DNA from: Alphaproteobacteria bacterium
GTDB lineage: Bacteria; Pseudomonadota; Alphaproteobacteria; Paracaedibacterales; CAITNM01
Direction: 5' to 3'
Length of the DNA: 6,390 bases
Assembly (NCBI GenBank): GCA_947499175.1
Contig: CANMNU010000072.1
Coordinates: 1 to 6,390, forward strand
Shown: one piece after another, positions 1 to 6,309 of the stretch
Position numbering within the stretch: position 1 is the stretch's first letter
Layout: every line of letters begins with the position of its first letter
The notes under the pieces: generated by a model
Told to the model about the DNA's origin: nothing
Seen by the model: the letters and a program-made list of their open reading frames with translations, nothing else
The model's database searches: none
Program-made: the position numbers and the translations under genes

Positions 1-174
1 TTTAGGTTTTACCTTGAGCAGCGTTGGGATGAGGCAATTAATATTTTCAACACTTTGCAGGTAGCTTTTGGTAAGGATGAGCCTTGCGAAATGTACATTC
101 AAAGGTGCGAAGAATTCAAGAAATCCCCACCTCCAGTTGATTGGGATGGGGTTTATCACCTAAAGACAAAGTAA
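1..174 (+). CDS. C-terminal fragment of a probable class III adenylate/guanylate cyclase (5' end outside the window)
   Basis: The first frame is open from the window edge to a TAA at 172-174 and encodes 57 residues. The end reads YIQRCEEF, then a Pro-rich step SPPP, then DWDGVY and a basic finish. This matches, from memory, the tail that follows the catalytic domain in many alphaproteobacterial membrane-bound adenylate/guanylate cyclases (CHASE2-type), where a short TPR-like stretch (here FYLEQRWDEAINIF) leads to a 'RC-x(n)-PPP-x-DWDGV' ending. Such enzymes make cAMP or cGMP from ATP or GTP, usually at the inner membrane. The catalytic domain is outside the window, so substrate and activity cannot be judged. 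The last 15 bases overlap the end of trpS on the other strand. I see no hairpin plus T-run terminator after the stop. The family call rests on the tail motif only. Confidence 0.7.
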   Translation, partial: FRFYLEQRWDEAINIFNTLQVAFGKDEPCEMYIQRCEEFKKSPPPVDWDGVYHLKTK

Positions 175-1167
175 TAGGTTTAGTGAATGACGAATTTCTT
201 GCATATGCGGCTCAACTAAAGAATTGGCTGCATTTGCACCTTTTTTAAGATGTTGAATAAGAGTTGATTCATCATTAAGAAGCTTAATCATTTGTAAACG
301 AATTGGTTCCATGTGATTTATTGTAGCATCGGATAGCTTGGACTTTATTTCTGAAAATAGCTTGCCTTCAAATTCTTCTAGAACTTTTTCCATGCTATTT
401 TGCGTAAATATTGCATAAAGATTTAATAAGTTTTTTGCTTCAGGGCGGCTTTCTAAATCAGAAACAAGATTGGAAATTGGCTCAGCATCGGTTTTAGCTT
501 TACGAATTTTAAGGGCAATTGTTTCATTATCATCTAATAAATGAATTCTTGAATAGTCTGATGGGTCAGATTTACTCATTTTTTTTAGACCGTCTCGTAA
601 ACTCATAATGCGGGCTGTTTCTTTTTTAATTATAGGCTCTGGCAAAGGAAAAATTTGCTTATCAACATAATTATTAAAAGCATGAGCAATATCGCGCGTA
701 AGTTCAACATGCTGTTTCTGGTCTTCACCAACAGGCACATGTGTTGCTTTGTAAGCTAAAATATCTGCAGCCATTAAAGCTGGATAAACAAATAAACCAG
801 TCATAGTGTGGTCTTTATTTTTATTGGCTTTATCTTTGAACTGAGTCATACGTGATAGCCACCCCATAGGTGTTATGCAATTAAAATACCAAGCAAGCTC
901 AGTATGATATGGCACATGACTTTGTATAAAAATATGGTTTTTAACGGGATCAATTCCACTCGCAATATAGGCAGCAGCAATTGTTAATGTGTTTTTGCGT
1001 AAATCTTTTGAGTCTTCGGCAGTTGTTAAGGCATGTTGATCAACAATGCAAAAAAAACATTCATCAATAGTATTTAGCATGTCAACCCAACTACAAATTG
1101 CTCCTAAATAATTCCCTAAATGAATATGACCTGTTGGGCGAATACCTGAAAGAATACGAGTTGTCAT
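160..1167 (-). CDS. trpS: Tryptophan--tRNA ligase (TrpRS)
   Basis: This 335-residue protein is full length for bacterial TrpRS (about 330-340). It is a cytosolic class Ic synthetase that activates tryptophan with ATP and charges tRNA-Trp. Visible signatures: the N-terminal SGIRPTG followed by the HIGH-type motif HLGN at residues 16-19; MAADILAY around 132-139, where the family binds tryptophan; GEDQKQH at 147-153; and a perfect KMSKS loop at 196-200. The residues after KMSKS (DPSDYSRI) and the ALKIRKAKTD segment look alphaproteobacterial. The start is ATG, only 2 bp after the lpxI stop. A Shine-Dalgarno sequence GAGGA lies 6 bases upstream, inside the end of lpxI, so the two are probably co-transcribed and translationally linked. 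The last residues (LLLCL) run a little past the usual family end and overlap the opposing cyclase gene. No key residue is missing. Confidence 0.97.
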   Translation of the reverse strand: MTTRILSGIRPTGHIHLGNYLGAICSWVDMLNTIDECFFCIVDQHALTTAEDSKDLRKNTLTIAAAYIASGIDPVKNHIFIQSHVPYHTELAWYFNCITPMGWLSRMTQFKDKANKNKDHTMTGLFVYPALMAADILAYKATHVPVGEDQKQHVELTRDIAHAFNNYVDKQIFPLPEPIIKKETARIMSLRDGLKKMSKSDPSDYSRIHLLDDNETIALKIRKAKTDAEPISNLVSDLESRPEAKNLLNLYAIFTQNSMEKVLEEFEGKLFSEIKSKLSDATINHMEPIRLQMIKLLNDESTLIQHLKKGANAANSLVEPHMQEIRHSLNLLLCL

Positions 1168-1169
1168 AT

Positions 1170-2003
1170 TTAATCCTCAATTACTTTTAAAAATAAGCTG
1201 TGCTGATTGCATAAATTAATTACCTGATTGAAATCTAGTACTTGGGTAGTGTTGGCTGAAATTGCAATTCCATTAAGTCCGCATTTATGGACAGATGTAA
1301 TTGTTTCAACACCAATAGTCGGCAAATCAACCAATGTAGTTTGATTTTTTTTAGCAATTTTTACTAAAACACCACCAACGGGGTTTCGTTTCAAAGCATA
1401 GCACCGCTCAATTAAATTTTGTGTTCCCTCAATTGCTTCCACCCCAAGAACAAGCCCTTCATGAACAATGCATGCCTGACCTACATCAGCACTTGATAGT
1501 GCATTTAAAACTACCTGGCTGCGCGCAATATCCTGTATATCAGTTGCATTTGGATGAGCTGATGTATAAACCCCAGGTTTTAGTATAAGCTTTGGTAAGA
1601 AATCTTTTGGGCTAATAATTTGGAAACCTTCATTGCTTAAAAGTTCTGTGATTCCCTTAAGCAAAGCATCATCACCAGAAAAGGCTTTAATACCTAATTT
1701 TTGCATCCACTTAATACCAGTAGCGTCAAACCCTAATGAAGTTAATGAGGGACGAGGTACTTTGCCTGCAAATATTATATGCTCAACGTTATGAATTTTA
1801 AAAAAATCCAAAATTTCACCAATTTTACCAAGGCTAGTCCGTAAATGAGGCCCTGTTTGGTATAGTGGTAAATCATTAAAAGAAACCATTACAGGGTACA
1901 ATTGCCGATTTAAAGCTTCAGCCAATATTAGTGAAAATAGATCTCCTGAACCGGCAATAATTCCAATTGAACATCCTTGGGAAATTACGGATGATTTACT
2001 CAT
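1170..2003 (-). CDS. lpxI: UDP-2,3-diacylglucosamine diphosphatase LpxI (DUF1009 family)
   Basis: This 277-residue soluble or peripheral enzyme hydrolyses UDP-2,3-diacylglucosamine to lipid X and UMP, the fourth step of lipid A synthesis. It replaces LpxH in most alphaproteobacteria. Family hallmarks: the N-terminal GIIAGSGDL at residues 14-22; GKVPRPSL at 80-87; GDDALLKG at 110-117; the C-terminal GQACIVHEGLVLGVEAIEGT at 175-194; then GGVLVK and LVDLPTIG around 224-231. Asp226 in the last motif appears to match the catalytically important Asp225 of Caulobacter LpxI. Phe23 stands where many homologues have Pro (GDLP). The start is fixed by an in-frame TAA two codons upstream of the ATG, yet there is no recognisable Shine-Dalgarno sequence and an inverted repeat abuts the start codon. 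It follows lpxA by 46 bp. In many relatives lpxB comes next, but here it is trpS. Confidence 0.95.
   Translation of the reverse strand: MSKSSVISQGCSIGIIAGSGDLFSLILAEALNRQLYPVMVSFNDLPLYQTGPHLRTSLGKIGEILDFFKIHNVEHIIFAGKVPRPSLTSLGFDATGIKWMQKLGIKAFSGDDALLKGITELLSNEGFQIISPKDFLPKLILKPGVYTSAHPNATDIQDIARSQVVLNALSSADVGQACIVHEGLVLGVEAIEGTQNLIERCYALKRNPVGGVLVKIAKKNQTTLVDLPTIGVETITSVHKCGLNGIAISANTTQVLDFNQVINLCNQHSLFLKVIED
1174..1178 (-). promoter_or_regulatory. Ribosome-binding site of trpS, embedded in lpxI
   Basis: On the minus strand GAGGA ends 6 bases before the trpS ATG and lies within the last codons of lpxI. It is the clearest Shine-Dalgarno sequence in the cluster. It fixes the trpS start at 1167 and implies that ribosomes finishing lpxI sit on this site. 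Confidence 0.75.
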
Positions 2004-2030
2004 GGGTTAAAATTTAATAGATCATAACCC
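2004..2030 (-). repeat. Inverted repeat abutting the lpxI start codon
   Basis: In the mRNA sense, GGGTTA (2030-2025) and TAACCC (2009-2004) are perfect 6-base complements separated by 15 bases. The downstream arm ends directly at the lpxI ATG. An eight-T run follows the lpxA stop on the 5' side of the hairpin, so the order is wrong for an intrinsic terminator. If it folds, it would occupy the ribosome-binding region of lpxI. The stem is short, so a role is only possible. Confidence 0.35.
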
Positions 2031-2049
2031 AGATTTTTAGCAAAAAAAA

Positions 2050-2841
2050 TCATGAGGCCTTTGGCTGGCATAGTGAATTTGATTTTCCATTTAAAAAGTT
2101 TAGTAAAATCTTAGCATCGTAATCATCAACATAACGAGCGTTTAAAACGGCAAAGCGCTCACTTAATGGTTGATTGCTATCTGAAATAAATAAACAGCTA
2201 TAAATATCTTGGAGTTTTTGAATAGCCTCTCGATTAAATCCACGGCGCTTTAGGCCCACTAAATTAAGTCCATTTAGCCAGCCACGTTCTCCAATAACCA
2301 TACCAAATGGAATTACATCATGCTCTACTCCTGCCATACCACCAATCATGGCATGATCACCAATTCGAACAAATTGCTTAATCGCAGCAAGCCCCCCAAT
2401 AATTACAAAATCACCAATTTTTACGTGTCCTGCCAAAGTAGCATTATTAGCCATTATTACGTGATTACCCACAACGCAATCGTGTGCTACATGACTTCCG
2501 ACCATCAATAAACAATGATCGCCAACTACAGTCTGCATAGAATCACCAGCAGTACCAGGTTGAATAGTTACATATTCGCGAATTGTATTATTGGCACCAA
2601 TAATAGTTTTTGAAGCTTCACCATTGTATTTTAAATCCTGCGGAGCGTGACCAATGGAAGCAAACGGATAAACTTTAGTTTTTTCTCCAATTTGTGTTAT
2701 ACCGCTAATTGAAATATGAGAAACCAGCTCAACTTGGTCAGCTAATGTTACATCTTTGCCAACACTACAAAATGGACCGATTTTAACGCCCATACCAATT
2801 TTTGCGCCTAATTCAATAATACTGGACGGATGGATAATCAT
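2050..2841 (-). CDS. lpxA: Acyl-ACP--UDP-N-acetylglucosamine O-acyltransferase
   Basis: This 263-residue protein has the normal family length (E. coli 262). It is a cytosolic homotrimer that moves a 3-hydroxyacyl chain from ACP to the 3-OH of UDP-GlcNAc, the first step of lipid A synthesis. Residues 1 to about 185 are hexapeptide repeats forming a left-handed beta-helix (for example VKIGPF, VVGNHV, VKIGDF), followed by a helical C-terminal domain starting near GLKRRGF (196-202). By alignment to E. coli, His120 is the catalytic base (His125) in HVAHDC, His117 and His139 match His122 and His144, Lys71 matches Lys76, and Gln156 matches Gln161. Gly168 matches the chain-length ruler Gly173, which favours a long (C14-type) acyl chain. 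Lys155 replaces the usual His160. The ATG overlaps the fabZ stop as ATGA with no clear Shine-Dalgarno sequence, implying translational coupling. Confidence 0.97.
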   Translation of the reverse strand: MIIHPSSIIELGAKIGMGVKIGPFCSVGKDVTLADQVELVSHISISGITQIGEKTKVYPFASIGHAPQDLKYNGEASKTIIGANNTIREYVTIQPGTAGDSMQTVVGDHCLLMVGSHVAHDCVVGNHVIMANNATLAGHVKIGDFVIIGGLAAIKQFVRIGDHAMIGGMAGVEHDVIPFGMVIGERGWLNGLNLVGLKRRGFNREAIQKLQDIYSCLFISDSNQPLSERFAVLNARYVDDYDAKILLNFLNGKSNSLCQPKAS

Positions 2842-3332
2842 TTACTTGTAATCATAGCAGTAAAGGTTGCTTCATCGGCTAATTCGTCTCCAACCCATGC
2901 CTCACCTTTAAACTTCCATATATGGCCGCGGGCACGACTTTTTGCTACTTTCAGACGCAAAACATCCCCAGGTACTACTGGACGGCGGAATTTAGCCTCA
3001 TCAATTGACATGAAATAAACCATATTTCCTGGCTTTTCCCCACCATTTTGCACGGTTAAAGTTTTCATAACCAAGGCGGCTGCGGTTTGTGCTAAAGCTT
3101 CAATAATTAGTACTCCTGGCATAATTGGGTGCTCGGGAAAATGCCCCTGAAAATACCATTCGTTAAGAGTAACATTTTTTACGCCAACTGCTGATTCACC
3201 TAGCTGCACATTCTCAATGCGATCAATCAACAAAAATGGGTAACGGTGTGGAATAAGAATCTGAATTTCTGTCAAATTGAGTGTAATACCGGACGCCTCA
3301 AAGTCAACAATGTTGTTTTCCACCAAATTCAT
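2838..3332 (-). CDS. fabZ: 3-hydroxyacyl-[acyl-carrier-protein] dehydratase FabZ
   Basis: This 164-residue hot-dog-fold enzyme removes water from (3R)-hydroxyacyl-ACP to give trans-2-enoyl-ACP in type II fatty acid synthesis in the cytosol. Signatures: IPHRYPFLLIDRI at residues 27-39; the catalytic loop GHFPEHPIMPG at 63-73 with His64; and the helix VLIIEALAQ with Glu78 as the second catalytic residue. DEAKFRRPVVPGD at 111-123 is also typical. The protein is slightly longer than E. coli FabZ (151) because of about 20 extra N-terminal residues. The ATG has a fair Shine-Dalgarno sequence (TTGAGA, GAG ending 6 bases upstream) and sits just downstream of a good promoter, so it heads the operon. 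Its stop overlaps the lpxA start. It competes with LpxA for 3-hydroxyacyl-ACP, which makes their pairing meaningful. No essential residue is missing. Confidence 0.97.
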   Translation of the reverse strand: MNLVENNIVDFEASGITLNLTEIQILIPHRYPFLLIDRIENVQLGESAVGVKNVTLNEWYFQGHFPEHPIMPGVLIIEALAQTAAALVMKTLTVQNGGEKPGNMVYFMSIDEAKFRRPVVPGDVLRLKVAKSRARGHIWKFKGEAWVGDELADEATFTAMITSK

Positions 3333-3353
3333 AAACGTCTCAATTTTTGTTAC

Positions 3354-3382
3354 ACTATACCAATTTGGTAAGTAGTTGGCAA
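3354..3382 (-). promoter_or_regulatory. Sigma70-type promoter of the fabZ-lpxA-lpxI-trpS operon
   Basis: Read on the minus strand, TTGCCA (3382-3377) and TATAGT (3359-3354) are separated by exactly 17 bases. Both are close to the TTGACA and TATAAT consensus. The predicted start of transcription is an A near 3347, giving a leader of about 15 bases that carries the fabZ Shine-Dalgarno sequence TTGAGA at 3343-3338. This is the best promoter match I found in the window and supports fabZ as the first gene of its own unit, separate from gyrA. It is predicted by eye only. Confidence 0.6.
3358..3370. repeat. 13-bp palindrome in the fabZ promoter, candidate operator
   Basis: TACCAA and TTGGTA form a perfect inverted repeat around one central base. 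It fills the 3' part of the promoter spacer and overlaps the first two bases of the -10 element. This position is typical of repressor operators. No regulator gene in the window suggests what might bind, and the site resembles no operator I can name with confidence. Confidence 0.35.
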
Positions 3383-3435
3383 TTTTTCAAGTGCAAATCA
3401 AATTTAAAGCACCATGAAAAATCTCAAAAAATTAT

Positions 3436-6132
3436 TTAAGATTCTTCTTCTTCAGATTCTTCAATCTTACTAACAGAAACAACTGTTTCTCCGCTTTCAA
3501 TTCTAAAGACAATTACACCCTGTGTACGGCGACCCGTAATACGAATATCCGTAATTGGGCAACGAATCAACTGACCGCTATTGGTTACCAACATAATTTG
3601 GTCTTTTTCAGTAACAGGGAATGATGCAACAACACCACCATTACGAACATTTGTAATAATGCTATCAAAGCCAACGCCACCACGGTTAGTTGTGCGATAT
3701 TCGTAAGCTGAGCTACGCTTGCCAAAGCCTTTTTCAGTAACAGTTAAAATAAATTCCTCGCTACTGCGCAATTCTTCAAAGCGTTCGTTGCTAATGGTAA
3801 TTGTTTCAATAGTTTCATCTGCTTCAACTATTTCAGGTTCATCGGTAACACCTTGACGCACAGATTTAGCCATTTTCAAGTAGGCATTACGTTCTTCAAC
3901 GCTAACTTTTCCGGGTGTTAATATTGTCATACCAATAACGTAATCTTTTGGCTGCAGCTTTAATCCACGTACGCCATTAGAGTCACGCCCAGCAAATACA
4001 CGAACATTATCAGCAACTTTAAAACGATTACACAAACCATTTTTGGTAAACAACATAACGTCGTCTTTTTCAACACACAACTTAACCGCAATAAGTTCTT
4101 CGCCAGTTTCTTCCAATTTCATAGCACGCTTGCCGTTGCTTGGAATATTTGAAAAATCTTCTAATTTATTACGGCGCACGTTTCCGTGATTGGTCGCAAA
4201 CATTAAGAATATTTCTTGATCATCACGTTCTGTTGCTTCAGGCAACACTAGCACGGTTGAAATAGTTTCATTAGCAGCTAATGGCAAGAGATTAACCATT
4301 GCACGCCCCTTTGATTGAGGGGTAGCTAAAGGCAAATTATATGCCTTCATTTGGTAAACCTTACCAAGGGTTGAAAAGAACAATACATGGCTATGGGTGT
4401 TGGCGATAATTACGTCACAAACAACATCTTCATCTTTAATTGTCATTGCTGAGCGCCCTTTGCCACCGCGCCTTTGGGCACGATAAGTAGACAACGGTAC
4501 TCGCTTAATGTAACCACCCAAACTTACGGTAATAACCATTTCTTCTCGTTGAATTAGGTCATCTAGCTCAAATTTGGTAAGAGCATCTTCAATAACGGTG
4601 CGACGAGGGCTTGGAAATGATTCTTTAATCGCATTTAATTCTTCTTTAATAATTGTCAAGATACGTTCACGAGAAGCCAAAATATCTAAATATTCTTGAA
4701 TATCTTTGGCAATATCATCTAAATCTTTTAGAATTTTTTCACGCTCTAAGCCTGTTAAACGATGTAAGCGCAAATCTAAAATTGCATTTGCTTGAATTTC
4801 GCTTAAACGATATTCGCCTTCAATGCTAACGACATCGGTAGTGCCTTCAACCAATTTAATGTAGCTTGCCACCATTGATCCATCCCAAGTGCGGGACAAT
4901 AATTGCTCACGTGCATCGCTGCGATCTTTTGCTGCACGCACCAACTCAATGACAGGGTCAAGGTTCGCAACTGCTACTGAAAATCCAAGCAAAACATGGC
5001 TTTTTTCACGGGCACGGGCAAGTAAATATTTTGTTCGACGATTAATTACTTCTTCGCGGTAATCCACAAAATGTTGTAAAATTGCCTTAATCGAAAGCTG
5101 CTCAGGGCGCCCATGAATTAGCGCCAACATGTTATATCCAAAGCTCACCTGTAATTGACTATGGCGATAAAGCTTATTCAGTACAACTTCGGCATTAACA
5201 TCTTTTTTAAGTTCAATGACAACGCGAACCCCTTCGCGATTTGATTCATCACGTAAGTCTGAAATTCCTTCAATTGTTTTATCACGCACAAGTTCAGCAA
5301 TTTTTTCAATCATTCTTGCTTTGTTAACTTGATAAGGCGTTTCGTGCACAACAATAGATTCACGATTGCCAGTAATATTTTCAATAGTGCTTTTTGAACG
5401 AATTGTAATACTGCCGCGCCCAGTTTGGAATGCGTCAATAATTCCTTTACGTCCTAATACTGTTGCACCAGTTGGAAAATCTGGACCAGGAACGTATTGC
5501 ATAATTTCTTCAAGGGTCAAATCAGGATTATCAATTAACGCACAAGTAGCATCAATAATTTCTCCCAAATTATGTGTCGGTATATTGGTAGCCATACCTA
5601 CGGCAATACCACTGGTTCCATTAACCAAAAGGTTTGGGAATTTTGCTGGCAGAACTGTGGGCTCTACTGTAGTGTCGTCGTAGTTAGCTCGAAAATCTAC
5701 AGTATCTAGGTCAATATCATCAAGTAACGAATGGGCAACTTTGCTTAAGCGTGCCTCTGTGTAACGCTCAGCAGCTGGTGGGTCACCATCCATAGAACCG
5801 AAGTTACCTTGACCATCTACCAATGGTGCCCTCAGGCTAAAGGGCTGTGCTAAACGCACCATCGCATCATAAATAGCTAAGTTACCGTGAGGGTGATACT
5901 TCGCCATTACATTACCAACTACGTTAGCTGACTTTTTATGTGGCCGATTATAATCAAGGCCAATTTCCTTCATTGTGTACAAAATACGACGATGCACTGG
6001 CTTTAAGCCATCACGTACATCTGGTAGGGCACGAGAAACAATCACGCTCATCGCATAATCAAGGTAAGAACGCTTCATTTCCTCTTCTAAAGAAACGGGC
6101 TTAATATCATTGGTCTGCTTAGTGTTGTTCAT
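3436..6132 (-). CDS. gyrA: DNA gyrase subunit A
   Basis: This is the 898-residue breakage-reunion subunit of the A2B2 type II topoisomerase that introduces negative supercoils with GyrB. Order of parts: the N-terminal VSLEEEMKRSYLDYAMSVIVSRALPDVRDG region common to GyrA; winged-helix CAP domain with catalytic Tyr124 (ERYTEARL) and Arg123; tower and coiled-coil to about 530; then the C-terminal pinwheel, opened by a perfect GyrA box QRRGGKG at 553-559, which marks it as GyrA rather than ParC. A charged insert at about 742-785 and the acidic tail EESEEEES are typical of alphaproteobacteria. The quinolone-pocket segment reads HGNLAIYD, with Leu85 at the E. coli Ser83 position and Asn84 at Asp82; Asp89 (Asp87) is kept. 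I chose the ATG at 6132 because homology begins just after it. The frame stays open to a GTG at 6222, but that would add 30 unconserved residues and lies too close to a Shine-Dalgarno-like AAAGG. The ATG itself has no clear Shine-Dalgarno sequence. Confidence 0.97.
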   Translation of the reverse strand: MNNTKQTNDIKPVSLEEEMKRSYLDYAMSVIVSRALPDVRDGLKPVHRRILYTMKEIGLDYNRPHKKSANVVGNVMAKYHPHGNLAIYDAMVRLAQPFSLRAPLVDGQGNFGSMDGDPPAAERYTEARLSKVAHSLLDDIDLDTVDFRANYDDTTVEPTVLPAKFPNLLVNGTSGIAVGMATNIPTHNLGEIIDATCALIDNPDLTLEEIMQYVPGPDFPTGATVLGRKGIIDAFQTGRGSITIRSKSTIENITGNRESIVVHETPYQVNKARMIEKIAELVRDKTIEGISDLRDESNREGVRVVIELKKDVNAEVVLNKLYRHSQLQVSFGYNMLALIHGRPEQLSIKAILQHFVDYREEVINRRTKYLLARAREKSHVLLGFSVAVANLDPVIELVRAAKDRSDAREQLLSRTWDGSMVASYIKLVEGTTDVVSIEGEYRLSEIQANAILDLRLHRLTGLEREKILKDLDDIAKDIQEYLDILASRERILTIIKEELNAIKESFPSPRRTVIEDALTKFELDDLIQREEMVITVSLGGYIKRVPLSTYRAQRRGGKGRSAMTIKDEDVVCDVIIANTHSHVLFFSTLGKVYQMKAYNLPLATPQSKGRAMVNLLPLAANETISTVLVLPEATERDDQEIFLMFATNHGNVRRNKLEDFSNIPSNGKRAMKLEETGEELIAVKLCVEKDDVMLFTKNGLCNRFKVADNVRVFAGRDSNGVRGLKLQPKDYVIGMTILTPGKVSVEERNAYLKMAKSVRQGVTDEPEIVEADETIETITISNERFEELRSSEEFILTVTEKGFGKRSSAYEYRTTNRGGVGFDSIITNVRNGGVVASFPVTEKDQIMLVTNSGQLIRCPITDIRITGRRTQGVIVFRIESGETVVSVSKIEESEEEES

Positions 6133-6200
6133 GTTTTTACTAAATAATGAAGTTGTGTAGAGCTTACCATCTTTTAATAAGCGTTGCCATGGAAAATTAC

Positions 6201-6218
6201 TTAATAACCACAGCGCAT
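6201..6218 (-). other. Possible 5-codon leader ORF (MRCGY) before gyrA
   Basis: An ATG at 6218 opens a five-codon frame ending in TAA at 6203-6201. AAAGG at 6228-6224 lies 5 bases upstream of this ATG, a better ribosome-binding arrangement than that of gyrA itself. The frame differs from that of gyrA and ends about 68 bases before the gyrA ATG. It is short enough to be chance. If translated, it might influence gyrA expression; no mechanism is evident. Confidence 0.2.
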
Positions 6219-6289
6219 ACACACCTTTAAAATTGATAGAGAAAAGTCATTAACTTTAGTAAAAAATTAATAAAATTATTATTTTGGAT

Positions 6290-6309
6290 GTAATAAAATC
6301 TATTATTAC
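6290..6309. repeat. AT-rich inverted repeat upstream of gyrA
   Basis: GTAATAA and TTATTAC are perfect 7-base inverted arms around a 6-base centre. The repeat lies 4 bases after the stop of the possible upstream minus-strand frame. It could be a weak transcription-stop hairpin for that gene, but no T-run follows on the minus strand and the stem has only one G-C pair. It could equally be a protein-binding site or a chance product of AT-rich sequence. Confidence 0.3.

Noticed and set aside
156..186. A bidirectional terminator between the cyclase gene and trpS
   Set aside because: The complementary arms are 5 bp or bulged, are mutually exclusive, and no T-run follows in either direction.
2320..2511. 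A 63-codon plus-strand open frame inside lpxA
   Set aside because: It is antisense to a fully conserved gene, has no family resemblance, and its composition reflects the complement of hexapeptide-repeat codons.
2830..3018. A 62-codon plus-strand open frame across the fabZ-lpxA junction
   Set aside because: It is antisense to fabZ and has no recognisable motif or convincing ribosome-binding site.
3391..3435. A possible gyrA terminator (GTGC/GCAC hairpin with bulge at 3391-3412, and a T-run just after the stop)
   Set aside because: The T-run precedes the hairpin rather than following it, and the stem is short and bulged. gyrA may read through into fabZ.
5366..5683. A 105-codon plus-strand open frame inside gyrA
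   Set aside because: It is antisense to conserved GyrA residues; long reverse frames are common opposite conserved genes.
6235..6263. A gyrA promoter of TTTACT with TCTATC at 17-bp spacing
   Set aside because: The -10 matches only half of the consensus, and such AT-rich DNA offers many equal candidates.
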